This document shows, one piece after another, positions 31,619 through 40,570 of a stretch of DNA of 40,631 nt. Source of the DNA: Candidatus Hydrogenedentota bacterium. Its GTDB lineage: Bacteria; Hydrogenedentota; Hydrogenedentia; Hydrogenedentales; CAITNO01. Under the pieces are notes generated by a model that worked only from the letters and a program-made list of their open reading frames with translations, did not search any database and was not told the origin of the DNA. Each line of letters opens with the position of its first letter. Position 1 is the first letter of the stretch. The position numbers and the translations under genes are program-made. Location of the stretch: assembly GCA_018056705.1 (NCBI GenBank), contig JAGPFE010000025.1, positions 1-40,631 of the forward strand, written 5' to 3'.

Positions 31619-34600
31619 ATGAGTAAAGAAAAAGAAGCGGTATTCACGCCGGTTCCGTCGGATTTTTCCTTTGCCCGGGCGGAACACGATATTATCCGTT
31701 TCTGGCAGGAACGCCAGGTGTACCGCCGTAGCCTGGAACGCCGCGCAGGCTGTCCGAAATTCGTGTTTTACGAGGGGCCACCCACGGCCAATGGCATGCC
31801 ACACCCGGGACATTGCCTGACCCGAACCATCAAGGACATCTTTCCCCGTTACCAGACCATGGCGGGCCGGTATTGTGAGCGGAAGGCCGGGTGGGATACC
31901 CATGGCCTTCCGGTTGAGATTGAGGTATGCAAGGAACTCGGTATCATCGACGGGGGAAAAGCCGCGATTGAAGCCTACGGTATCGACCGATTCAACCGGG
32001 CCTGCGTGGATTCCGTGTTCCGCTACAAGCGGGAATGGGAAGCCCTGACCAATCGCATCGGGTTCTGGGTCAATCTTGACGAGGCCTACGTGACATTCCA
32101 CCAGTCTTACGTGGAAAGCGTCTGGTGGGCCCTGAAACGGTTGTTCGACGAAGGCCTGCTGTACCAGGGGCACAAGGTGGTCTGGTGGTGGGCCCAGGGC
32201 GGAACAGCCCTGTCCTCGGGTGAGGTAGGGGAAGGCTACCGGGAGGTGGATGACCCGGCTATCACGGTCAGGCTGGACCTGGTGCCAGCATCTTGTCGCA
32301 GACTGGGGCTGGATGGAGAGGTATCCCTGCTGGTATGGACCACCACGCCATGGACGCTTTCGAGCAACTGCGCGGCGGCGGTGGGTCCGGACGTTTCCTA
32401 TGCAGCGGTGCGGGCCGATGGGCACACCTACCTGCTGGCCGAGGCGCTGGTGTCCCGCTATTTCGAGGGGGATCAGTGCGAGGTAGTTAAAACCTTCCGT
32501 GGAAGTGACCTCGTGGGGCTGGCGTATGAGCCCCTATTTCGGTACGCGGAGCCCGTCCGGATTGACAATCCGGACCAGCCGAGTGATCGTCACTGGGTGG
32601 TGATACCCGGTGATTTCGTCGATCTCGAGACCGGCACGGGTATCGTGCACATCGCCCCGGCCTTCGGTGAAGACGACTACCGGGTCTGCCGCGAGCAGGG
32701 TATCGGCTTCCTGTGTTTCGTGCGCCCGGATGGTACCTTCGACGAGCGGGTCAGCGACCGGGATCCTTATGACGGAACGCCCATCGCCGGCCGTTTCTGC
32801 AAGGACGCCGATAAGAGTATCATCCGCGTTCTCAAGGACCGGGGCATGATTATCCGGCATGAACAGTATCGTCACGCGTACCCGTTCTGTCCCCGGGCGG
32901 AAAACGACCCGCTGATTCAGTACGCCCGGAAATCCTGGTTCATTCGTACCTCGGCATTCATAAAGTTGTTTCTCGAAAACAACCGACACATCGGCTGGCA
33001 ACCCGAACACATCCGGGATGGTCGCTTCGGCAATTTCCTGGAGAACAACGTGGACTGGGCCCTGTCGCGTGAGCGGTACTGGGGTACCCCGCTGCCGGTC
33101 TGGGTATGCGAAAAAACCGGGAAAATGGAATGCGTGGGATCCTATGCCGAACTGATGGCCAAGCCAGGCGTGACGGGCATGGAGGCCTGGGAACAGGCCA
33201 GGGCTGCCGACCCGTCGCTACCGGAAGATCTTAAGATCCACCGACCCTATATTGACGCGATTACCTACCAGAGTCCGTGGGATCCGACCGCCCGGATGCG
33301 ACGGGTGCCCGAGGTGATCGACTGCTGGTTTGATGCCGGATCTATGCCGTTTGCCCAGTGGGGGTATCCGCATCAATCGGGATCTGAGGAACGGTTCGAA
33401 GCCAATTTCCCCGCGGATTTCATCAGCGAAGCCCTGGACCAGACGCGCGGATGGTTCTACGCCCTGCTGGCCATCAGCACGCTTCTGTTTGGCCGGGATG
33501 GCAAGCGGGCCTGGCCTCATCCCTTCCGGAACTGCATCTGTCTCGGGTTGATTCATGGGGAAGACGGCCTGAAACTTTCCAAAAGGCTGAAAAATTACCG
33601 CAGTCCATCGGAACTGTTCGAGTCATACAGCGCGGACGCTTTCCGATGGAGCATGATTTTCAAAACCCCGCCCACGTCATCCATCCGCCTCGCGGAGCGC
33701 AACGTCGAAGAGGCGCAACGGGAACTGCTCATTCGCTGGTATAACTGCTGGTCCTTTTTCGTGATCTACGCGAACCTGGACGGATTTCGCCCGGTGGATG
33801 CGCCCCAGGCTTTTCTACGGTCTCTTGGCGTGGACGATCCGCCAGCCCCCAGGGAGCCCGTGGACCGTCCCGCGTGGCGGCCCGTGGATGAACGCGGCGA
33901 GCTGGACCGATGGATCAGCCATTACCTTGCCCAGACGACGCTGGATGTCCGTGAAGCTCTGGATGAATATGACTGTTACCGGGCGGCGCAGGCGTTGAAC
34001 GCCTTCCTGGACGGCCTGTCCAACTGGTATGTCCGCCGAAGCCGCGGCCGGTTCTGGGCTTCGCGGTGGGACCAGGATAAAACCGACGCCTACTGGACAC
34101 TCTACGAGACGCTGCTGCGATTCGCCCAGTTGATGGCCCCCTTCACGCCGTTCTTCGCCGAGGTCACGTGGCGCAACCTGGCCGCCCCGCTCGCTGGCGC
34201 GCCGGAAAGCGTGCACCTGTCCGATTATCCCGAAGCCCGGCCGGAGGCGGTAGACCAGTCCCTGCTGGAGGCCATGGCTCTGACCCGGGAGGCCGTTTCC
34301 CTCGGGCTGAGCGCGCGCCGCGTCGCCAATATCCGGGTGCGGCAGCCGCTGGCGCTGTGCGAGATCATTCCGGCGTCCGAAGCGGCCAGGCAGGTGCTTG
34401 AAGGCTACATTCCGTTGCTGGCCGAGGAACTGAACATCAAGCAGGTGGCTTTCAGCGATCGGCCCGAGCAATACGTGGACTACACGGTCAAGCCGAATTT
34501 TAAGACCCTTGGTCCCAAGCTTGGCGCGCGGGTGAAGCGGGTGGCGGCAGTGCTGGGACAGGCTGCCGGCGCGGCCCTGTACCGGGAAATGACCGAAAAG

Positions 34601-35005
34601 GGTTCGCTGACGCTGGAGGTTGACGGGGATACCGTGGTCCTATCTCCCGAAGACGTGGAAATCCGGCTGCAGCCGAAATCCGGGTTTACCGCCGCTCACA
34701 GCGCGCGGATGGTGGTGGCACTGTCCACCGAGATTACCCCTGAACTGCGGCAGGAGGGCTGGGCGCGCGAGGTCATCCGCCTGATCCAGGACCAGCGCAA
34801 GGCGCTTAACGTGGCCTATGACGCCCGGATCCGCGTGATGATACGGGTGGATTCGCCAGAACTGCTGGAGGCCTTTCGTCGCTTCGAACCGGAAATCAGG
34901 GAAACCGTGCTGGCGACGTCCATTGACTGGAACGCGGACCTGCCGGCGGATGCCCGAACGGAGGACGTGGATGGATTTCCGGTAAGGCTGGCCATTTCAC
35001 TGTAA
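31619..35005 (+). CDS. ileS: Isoleucyl-tRNA synthetase, long eukaryote-like (IleRS2) type
   Basis: 1128 residues from ATG 31619 (AAGGA seven bases upstream). The ORF opens earlier at 31562, inside the leader. Class I signature 1 reads H-P-G-H (residues 62-65) in P-P-T-A-N-G-M-P-H-P-G-H, with Pro in place of the usual Ile. The KMSKS loop reads K-L-S-K-R (652-656) in G-L-K-L-S-K-R-L-K-N-Y. The CP1 editing domain includes W-T-T-T-P-W-T-L-S-S-N and G-I-V-H-I-A-P-A-F-G-E-D-D-Y. A-R-K-S-W-F-I-R-T and the long C-terminal region without a zinc-finger tail fit the type II form shared with eukaryotes and some bacteria, a form often naturally resistant to mupirocin (family knowledge; not tested here). 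It converges on murJ, 9 bp away. Confidence 0.98.
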   Translation: MSKEKEAVFTPVPSDFSFARAEHDIIRFWQERQVYRRSLERRAGCPKFVFYEGPPTANGMPHPGHCLTRTIKDIFPRYQTMAGRYCERKAGWDTHGLPVEIEVCKELGIIDGGKAAIEAYGIDRFNRACVDSVFRYKREWEALTNRIGFWVNLDEAYVTFHQSYVESVWWALKRLFDEGLLYQGHKVVWWWAQGGTALSSGEVGEGYREVDDPAITVRLDLVPASCRRLGLDGEVSLLVWTTTPWTLSSNCAAAVGPDVSYAAVRADGHTYLLAEALVSRYFEGDQCEVVKTFRGSDLVGLAYEPLFRYAEPVRIDNPDQPSDRHWVVIPGDFVDLETGTGIVHIAPAFGEDDYRVCREQGIGFLCFVRPDGTFDERVSDRDPYDGTPIAGRFCKDADKSIIRVLKDRGMIIRHEQYRHAYPFCPRAENDPLIQYARKSWFIRTSAFIKLFLENNRHIGWQPEHIRDGRFGNFLENNVDWALSRERYWGTPLPVWVCEKTGKMECVGSYAELMAKPGVTGMEAWEQARAADPSLPEDLKIHRPYIDAITYQSPWDPTARMRRVPEVIDCWFDAGSMPFAQWGYPHQSGSEERFEANFPADFISEALDQTRGWFYALLAISTLLFGRDGKRAWPHPFRNCICLGLIHGEDGLKLSKRLKNYRSPSELFESYSADAFRWSMIFKTPPTSSIRLAERNVEEAQRELLIRWYNCWSFFVIYANLDGFRPVDAPQAFLRSLGVDDPPAPREPVDRPAWRPVDERGELDRWISHYLAQTTLDVREALDEYDCYRAAQALNAFLDGLSNWYVRRSRGRFWASRWDQDKTDAYWTLYETLLRFAQLMAPFTPFFAEVTWRNLAAPLAGAPESVHLSDYPEARPEAVDQSLLEAMALTREAVSLGLSARRVANIRVRQPLALCEIIPASEAARQVLEGYIPLLAEELNIKQVAFSDRPEQYVDYTVKPNFKTLGPKLGARVKRVAAVLGQAAGAALYREMTEKGSLTLEVDGDTVVLSPEDVEIRLQPKSGFTAAHSARMVVALSTEITPELRQEGWAREVIRLIQDQRKALNVAYDARIRVMIRVDSPELLEAFRRFEPEIRETVLATSIDWNADLPADARTEDVDGFPVRLAISL

Positions 35006-35014
35006 TCCCGGAAA

Positions 35015-36637
35015 TTAACGGGCGGCCCGGCGGCGCAGCCCCGCAAGGAATTCCCGCAGGTCTGGGTGGCGCATGGCCGCGCAGGCCGCCAGGTAAACGA
35101 TGCCAGATACCGCGAGGGAGAGCAGCGTACCCATCGCGCGCCCGATGGTTCCCGGAATCGAGATTTCCGCGGCCCAGGCTTGCCAGCAGAGCCATCCCCC
35201 GGCACCTGCAGCGATGGAGGCCAGCACGATGCCTCCCACGCGCGCTATCCAGCGGGGCGTGGCCAGCGCGCCGTAGCGTCGCCACAGGAACACGTACAGC
35301 AGCACGAAATTCACCGTGTAACACACGGATGTCGACAGGGCCAATCCCAGGTATCCCATCGGGCGAACCAGGATCATGTTGAGCGCGATGTTCAGTCCCA
35401 TGCTGAGCGCGCCCAGCATGACCGGCGTGCGGGTATCGTGATCGGCATAGAATCCCTGGTTGGCCATCCTCAGCCACGCGAAGGATACCAGCCCCAGCGA
35501 GGCGTAGAACAATGCGTCCGACGACAACCGGGTAGCCTCCTCGGTGAACGCTCCGCGCTCGAACAGTAACCGTACCAGCGGTTCCCGTAACGCGATGAGC
35601 ACGCACATGGCCGGCCCAATCAGGAACAGCGTCTGGCTGAATCCTTTCATCAGCAGGCGGCGCGTCTCTTCCCGGCGGCCGAGGGCGTTCAGCCGGCTGA
35701 GTTCGGGCAGCAGGGCCACCGATACCGCCACGCCGAACATGGCCAGCGGCAGTTGCACCAGTCGGTTCGACAGGTACAGGGCCAGCACCTTGTCTTCTCC
35801 GAGGGACATGGCGAAAAAGCGGTCCACCAGTTTGTTCACCTCGCCGGCGGACTGGCCGATGGTCACCGGAACCAGCAGGGCCAGCACCCGCCTGAAGGCG
35901 GGATCCCGTAACGCGGGACGGGGAATCACGGGCCCATGGCTGCGCGCGAGATCCCACCACATCGCGCCCAGTTGCAGCAGTCCCCCGATCCATAACCCCG
36001 TTACCAGCCCCCACGTGGGCTGGTGAAATTTCCCGATCAGCACCACGCACGCGGCGATAAACGCCACGTTTAACAGTGAGGGCGACCAGGAGGCCACGGC
36101 GTACCGGCCCCGGATAAACAAGGGCCCCATCATGATCGCCGCCATGCAAATCATGATGAAATATGGAAACGTCCACTGCATTACCCGAACGAGGTGGCGG
36201 AGGTCTTCCTCCTGCTGCGGCAGGGCGCGCCCGGTGAAAAAGGTCAGGGCATTCAGCAACCGGGGCGCCAGGGGCATCAGCAGTATGGCAACTATCGTGA
36301 TCAGGATGAAGACCAGCAGCATGGATCCCAGGATGGCCTCCAGAGCCCTGCGATACCCCTCTTCTCCCTCATGCACCTTCCGCTCCGAGAGCACGGGAAC
36401 CACTGCGGCGTTGGACGCGCCTTCTCCAAGCATGTCCCGCAGCATGTTGGGCAGACTGAAAGCGAACAGGAAACTCCCAAGGGCCTGCGAAGGCACAATG
36501 GCGGTGAAGATAATGTCCCGGGCAAGGCCCGTGATCCGGCTGATCATCGTGCCGCCCGCGAACACGGCGGCAAAGCGCATGAAGCCCGCGCCGCGTGGAT
36601 CGGAAGTCTCGGCATGTCCCGGCGGGGCGTCGCTCAT
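35015..36637 (-). CDS. murJ: Lipid II flippase MurJ
   Basis: Inner-membrane MOP-superfamily protein that moves lipid II to the periplasmic face for peptidoglycan synthesis. 540 residues, about 14 membrane helices. Conserved parts are G-T-M-I-S-R-I-T-G-L-A-R-D (helix 1, containing the functionally important Arg residues), L-P-N-M-L-R-D-M-L-G-E-G-A-S-N-A-A-V-V-P-V, V-D-R-F-F-A, S-N-R-L-V-Q-L-P-L-A-M-F-G-V-A-V and F-E-R-G-A-F. ATG 36637 overlaps the lnt stop in an ATGA. It is the last gene of the plsC-propeller-lnt-murJ run. Confidence 0.95.
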   Translation of the reverse strand: MSDAPPGHAETSDPRGAGFMRFAAVFAGGTMISRITGLARDIIFTAIVPSQALGSFLFAFSLPNMLRDMLGEGASNAAVVPVLSERKVHEGEEGYRRALEAILGSMLLVFILITIVAILLMPLAPRLLNALTFFTGRALPQQEEDLRHLVRVMQWTFPYFIMICMAAIMMGPLFIRGRYAVASWSPSLLNVAFIAACVVLIGKFHQPTWGLVTGLWIGGLLQLGAMWWDLARSHGPVIPRPALRDPAFRRVLALLVPVTIGQSAGEVNKLVDRFFAMSLGEDKVLALYLSNRLVQLPLAMFGVAVSVALLPELSRLNALGRREETRRLLMKGFSQTLFLIGPAMCVLIALREPLVRLLFERGAFTEEATRLSSDALFYASLGLVSFAWLRMANQGFYADHDTRTPVMLGALSMGLNIALNMILVRPMGYLGLALSTSVCYTVNFVLLYVFLWRRYGALATPRWIARVGGIVLASIAAGAGGWLCWQAWAAEISIPGTIGRAMGTLLSLAVSGIVYLAACAAMRHPDLREFLAGLRRRAAR

Positions 36638-38220
36638 GATCTTTTCTCCGGAAGCGATTCCAGGAGAGCCAGCAGAACGGCCAGCAGGGGTAAGGCCAGC
36701 CGCCAGGGCAACCCCGGTTTCAATGCCGGCGGGGGCACGTCAAACACCCCCGCCATCCGCCGACCATATACCATGGCGGGCTCGATCCGCGTGGGATCGT
36801 AAAAACGCGCCTCGTTGCCATAAAAGACGACATGAACGGGGGTAAACCGTCCCAGGGGATCAAACATCCCTGAAATACCCGTATTACCACTGTGCAGCAG
36901 GCTGACGCGGTTTTCGATCGCGCGGAACCGGGCGATTTCGAGTTCCTGCGCCGTGACGTTACTGGCACCGAACCATCCCAGGTTGGTCATTACTACCAAC
37001 GCGCGCGCGCCCATGCGCTCCAGCCGCCTGGCCATCGGCGCGAAAAGCACTTCAAAACAGATCAGGGGTCCAATCGGCGTGCCATGCAGATCAAATACCC
37101 GTTGTTCCGTTCCTGCCGCCACGCCGCCGAACGCGATTTCCCGGGGGAAGGGCAACCAGGTCTCAAAAGGGATATATTCGCCGAACGGCGCGAGATGGAC
37201 CTTGTCGTACCACGCGTACCCGCCGTCCGACGTGGCAAGGACCGCGCTGTTGTAGTCGTTGCCGTGCTCAACCCGGGATCCTCCCACGCACAGGGCCGCG
37301 CCGGTTTCTTTCGCGAGGCGGATCAGCCGGTCCCGCGTGGCCGGGCGGGACAAGTCTTCGTACACGGCTGCTTCCGGCCAGACCACCAGGTCCACTGGTC
37401 GCGCGGCAACGAGGCTACGGGTCATCCGCTCTTGGATGGAGAATAAGGTCTCCGCGAAATCTGGATCCCACTTGGTTTCCTGGGCAAAAGCAGTCTGGAA
37501 CACGGCCGCGCGAAACAGGGGGCTGCCAGGGGCCGGTACGGCAGTTCCAGCCAGCCACATGCCACCAGCAACCGCCACTGCCAGGACGCCTGCCGCGGCG
37601 ACCAGGCGACGCCACCGGGGCTTTCCGCCTTCCGTCAGCGCGGCAGCTGTCAGGGTGTTTACCGTGATCACGAGAAAGGACACGCCATCCACGCCTGCCG
37701 CGGCAGCCCACTGGGCGACGGACCAGGATCCCTGCGAATAGGCCAGCGCGCTCCAGCCGAATCCGCTGAGCCACCGTGCCATCAACCATTCCATGGCCAG
37801 CCACAAGGGGGGCAGGATTACCCAGCGCCGCCGGGGCCATCGTCTCGCGCTCCACGTCCACAACGCCCCCACGCCGGCCCAGTGCAGAGCAAGAGCAACA
37901 CAGAGTAACTGCTGCCCGATCAGGGCCCAGCCTCCCGCCCACATGATGTTCGCCATCAGCCACTGCAGGTGTATGGAATGGAAGATCCACCCCGCGAGGA
38001 AAAACGCGCGGGCCGTTTTACAGGTCTGGTTATTCCGGGCCACGGAGATCAGCAGAGGAACCAGGGCGATCCATGCCAGGGGAAACAAGGCAAGGCGAGG
38101 GAAAGCCGCCGCCAGGGTTACCCCTGAAATCATCGCCCCCGTCACGGGACGAGTCAGCCAGGCGGCCCACCGGTAATCCCGGGAAACGCCCGCATTGGTG
38201 GTGCTGGCTCCGGCGTTCAA
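36634..38220 (-). CDS. lnt: Apolipoprotein N-acyltransferase
   Basis: Adds the third acyl chain to the N-terminal cysteine of lipoproteins, allowing export to the outer membrane. 528 residues: about seven membrane helices (25-225) and a periplasmic nitrilase-type domain (235-500). The catalytic triad is Glu283 (V-W-P-E-A-A-V), Lys340 (W-Y-D-K-V-H-L-A-P-F-G-E-Y) and Cys388 (L-I-C-F-E-V). The start is taken as TTG 38220, because it makes a TTGA overlap with the stop of the preceding gene; the first clear in-frame ATG, 30 codons later, would cut the first helix. Coupled to murJ downstream through an ATGA. Confidence 0.96.
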   Translation of the reverse strand: MNAGASTTNAGVSRDYRWAAWLTRPVTGAMISGVTLAAAFPRLALFPLAWIALVPLLISVARNNQTCKTARAFFLAGWIFHSIHLQWLMANIMWAGGWALIGQQLLCVALALHWAGVGALWTWSARRWPRRRWVILPPLWLAMEWLMARWLSGFGWSALAYSQGSWSVAQWAAAAGVDGVSFLVITVNTLTAAALTEGGKPRWRRLVAAAGVLAVAVAGGMWLAGTAVPAPGSPLFRAAVFQTAFAQETKWDPDFAETLFSIQERMTRSLVAARPVDLVVWPEAAVYEDLSRPATRDRLIRLAKETGAALCVGGSRVEHGNDYNSAVLATSDGGYAWYDKVHLAPFGEYIPFETWLPFPREIAFGGVAAGTEQRVFDLHGTPIGPLICFEVLFAPMARRLERMGARALVVMTNLGWFGASNVTAQELEIARFRAIENRVSLLHSGNTGISGMFDPLGRFTPVHVVFYGNEARFYDPTRIEPAMVYGRRMAGVFDVPPPALKPGLPWRLALPLLAVLLALLESLPEKRS

Positions 38221-39722
38221 CGGGTGGCTTCCTCCGCGGTCCCGAAACGCAGGGCGTACAGGTCGGCGTCATACAGTTCCACGCGAAGCCGTACAGGCTT
38301 TCCGACCAGGGGAGCCAGGCTTCCCCCCGACCACCGCGCCTGGTGGGCAGGATCGTTCCCGATCATCTGCTGGCAGTCCGCGACATCAAATCCGGGGAAA
38401 GGTTGGCCGGTTTGAGCGTCCAGCAGGGCGCAACGGATACTCCCGGCCGCGGAGGTGGCCATGTTCAGGTACAGGGTATCCCCGGCAAAGGTAAATGGCC
38501 TGGTAACGAGCGCGCCGCCATCGTATCCCGCCCGGACCGAAGCGAAGCGCATGGGGCCAATCCGATATCGAGCCAGACGCGCCGTGGGCTGTCCGTATGC
38601 CTCCTGCACGTAAATCGACCACTCACTGGGCCCCGTTTCCACGATGCCATGGGCCGGGTAATTCGTCCGCGATGTCCAATGTTCAGGGCCGATACGGGGC
38701 CGGATGTAACCCTCCATGAAGGTGCGGTCATACCGGTTACCGCCCCGGCTGGTCATCAGCACCGCGTCGGAACAGTCACCGGCATATTTCGACTCCACCC
38801 CGATGGCAGCCTCCTGTTCGGGCGTGATCACCTTCCGATTCGGCATGAAACGGGCCGCGAGACTGATATACAAGTGGGGGGCTCCGGGACAAGGAAGAGT
38901 CTGGTTCGTATAAATGTGTTCATCCTTCGCGTCTCCCTTGTCCATGGGCACGACGGCTGTCCACGCCTGGAAATCCGGGGATGTGGCGCGACCGACCCAT
39001 CGATAGCCATTGTAACCACCCTGTGTCCACACCCGCGCGTAGCACACGTACTGTTGCTCCGTTTCCGACCAGAAGGCCACGTTCTGGGAATCGAATACGC
39101 CGCCTTCACGAATGGCCCCCTCTTTTTCCAGGGTCCAGTGCACGCCATCCGCTGACACGAAGGTGGAAAGTCCCGTTTCTTCGGTGCCCGCCAGGGCTTT
39201 GAATCGCCGATCGGGGGGACAATCCGGGTTCGTGTCGATAAATGGGGCAAAGTTATGCGTGTAGGCTGCGTGGTTGGCCAGAATCACGTTGTTGCGGGCA
39301 TGCCCGTTGATGGTGAACAGGTCCAGTTCCGGTCGCCGCCACGCGATGCCGTCGCTGCTTTCCGCGACACAGGTAAACGCCTGATCCGAATCCTGGCCGC
39401 TCGACGCGGGCATGCCCCGGTAGTACATCAGGAACCGGGATCCGTCCCGCAGGATGGTCACGTATCCGCAGTACCGTCCTTCCCACGGCGCGTCAAAGGT
39501 AAAAACCACCCCGGCGTATTGTGGGGGCACCAACTCGTGTCGAGCGGCACCCTCCACGTGGTCCACCAGGAACCGGTCCACGAGAGGTTCCCAGCGGTTC
39601 CCGATCTCCGCGATGGTTTGACCCAGGGCCGGGGCATGGCCCGCGATTCCCCCGGCAAGTGATAGTAAAAGGGCGCATGCCACGCGAATGGGGTCACGTT
39701 TCAAGAGAAGGGGTCTGCTCAT
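38217..39722 (-). CDS. Exported five-bladed beta-propeller protein, glycoside-hydrolase-like (GH32/43-type)
   Basis: 501 residues with a signal peptide (MSRPLLLKRDPIR, hydrophobic VACALLLSLAGGIAG, cleavage near A-L-G-Q at 35). The rest looks like a furanosidase-type propeller with repeated Trp/Asp blades: F-D-A-P-W-E-G, F-L-M-Y-Y-R-G-M, C-V-A-E-S-S-D-G-I-A-W-R-R-P-E-L, F-V-S-A-D-G-V-H-W-T-L and F-D-S-Q-N-V-A-F-W-S-E. The last 120 residues are a beta sandwich (A-R-W-S-G-G-S-L-A-P-L-V-G-K-P-V-R-L-R-V-E-L). Similar proteins are frequent and uncharacterised in Planctomycetota-like genomes. Catalytic acids cannot be assigned with confidence. ATG 39722 has only a weak GGGA. It overlaps the plsC-like gene by 29 bp and lnt by 4. 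Confidence 0.75.
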   Translation of the reverse strand: MSRPLLLKRDPIRVACALLLSLAGGIAGHAPALGQTIAEIGNRWEPLVDRFLVDHVEGAARHELVPPQYAGVVFTFDAPWEGRYCGYVTILRDGSRFLMYYRGMPASSGQDSDQAFTCVAESSDGIAWRRPELDLFTINGHARNNVILANHAAYTHNFAPFIDTNPDCPPDRRFKALAGTEETGLSTFVSADGVHWTLEKEGAIREGGVFDSQNVAFWSETEQQYVCYARVWTQGGYNGYRWVGRATSPDFQAWTAVVPMDKGDAKDEHIYTNQTLPCPGAPHLYISLAARFMPNRKVITPEQEAAIGVESKYAGDCSDAVLMTSRGGNRYDRTFMEGYIRPRIGPEHWTSRTNYPAHGIVETGPSEWSIYVQEAYGQPTARLARYRIGPMRFASVRAGYDGGALVTRPFTFAGDTLYLNMATSAAGSIRCALLDAQTGQPFPGFDVADCQQMIGNDPAHQARWSGGSLAPLVGKPVRLRVELYDADLYALRFGTAEEATR

Positions 39723-40377
39723 TGTTCCCGATGCCTTCTAGCACGCGTCGCCGCAGGGATTCTTTTTCCCGGTAGAATGCTTCAGCCTCTTTTTCTCTGT
39801 ATCTGGGGGTCAGTCCAACGTATTTCTGAAAACTCTCCTGAATTTTTGCCCAGTCTGATTCCAGGTTACCCGTCGGGTAAAGGAGTTCCGACACACCGAT
39901 CCAGCGTTCCTTGTAACTCATGATCCCAAACAGAATGGGAACATCCGCCGCCCAGGCAATCCGATAGAACCCGAGTTTCCAGTACTCGACCTGTTTCCGG
40001 GTGCCTTCCGGGGTGATTACCACGTTGATCTGTTCATGCTGGCGCATGACCCGGGCCATCTGTTCCACGATGCCGCCGGGCGTGGATCGGTTGACCGGTA
40101 CGCCACCCAGCCACGCCAGCAACCAGCCGAGGGGTCCCCGGAACATGGTGTGCTTGATCATGAACACGCAGGGCAGACTGAGGGCCATGGCCGCGGCGAG
40201 GGTCCATATGAAGTCCCAGTTCGAAGTATGTGGCGCGCAGGCCACAACGCAGCGAGGCACGCCAGGGTTCTGGCCCACAAGTTTCCATCCGCCCAGTTTC
40301 AGTACCGTTCGGCCCAACCACTGGGCAAAGGGGCCGTATTGCGTGCGGATTTTTGTTTTGAACTGGTTTCCAGCCAT
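39694..40377 (-). CDS. PlsC-like lysophospholipid/1-acylglycerol-3-phosphate acyltransferase
   Basis: 227 residues, cytoplasmic face of the inner membrane. The acyltransferase HX4D motif is H-T-S-N-W-D (His50, Asp55). The second block is M-I-K-H-T-M-F-R-G-P-L-G-W-L. The substrate loop G-G-V-P-V-N-R-S follows, and I-T-P-E-G-T-R-K (residues 121-128) is the fourth. Some members of this sub-branch acylate lipids other than phosphatidic acid precursors (ornithine lipids, lipid A-like), so the acceptor is open. The C-terminal 60 residues are charged and helical. ATG 40377 has GGGA nine bases upstream. It heads the overlapping operon with the propeller protein, lnt and murJ. Confidence 0.87.
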   Translation of the reverse strand: MAGNQFKTKIRTQYGPFAQWLGRTVLKLGGWKLVGQNPGVPRCVVACAPHTSNWDFIWTLAAAMALSLPCVFMIKHTMFRGPLGWLLAWLGGVPVNRSTPGGIVEQMARVMRQHEQINVVITPEGTRKQVEYWKLGFYRIAWAADVPILFGIMSYKERWIGVSELLYPTGNLESDWAKIQESFQKYVGLTPRYREKEAEAFYREKESLRRRVLEGIGNNEQTPSLET

Positions 40378-40570
40378 GCCGTATGTTCCCGGATCTCGGA
40401 CGCGCTAAGCCTCTCCCTCTTTCCGCTGTTTCCGCCCATTGCCCTATTGTAGTCCGCCGGTAAGGATGAAGAAAAAACTTGACATGGGAGGAATTTCCGC
40501 AATAGCTTATACTAGCAGTAGCAGCGTGGGAGTATTATGCGAAGGGATTCAACATCGGGAGGAATGTCTA
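40378..40570. promoter_or_regulatory. Divergent spacer with a consensus -35 upstream of the pseudopilin gene
   Basis: TTGACA (40479-40484) and TATACT (40508-40513) are both present on the plus strand but 23 bp apart, too far for a normal sigma70 promoter; AATAGC (40501-40506) at 16 bp is a weaker -10. GGGAGG (40558-40563) is the Shine-Dalgarno for ATG 40571. No promoter for the minus-strand operon is convincing. Confidence 0.35.

Noticed and set aside
34896..36176. 426-codon open frame on the minus strand over murJ
   Set aside because: It is a shifted frame of the murJ/ileS 3' region, low in hydrophobic pattern and rich in Arg, Gly and Pro. Long shadow frames are expected at this GC content.
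40485..40503. Possible sigma54 site (GG-N10-GC) before the pseudopilin
   Set aside because: Only the GG and GC dinucleotides match; the flanking bases of the TGGCAC/TTGC consensus do not.
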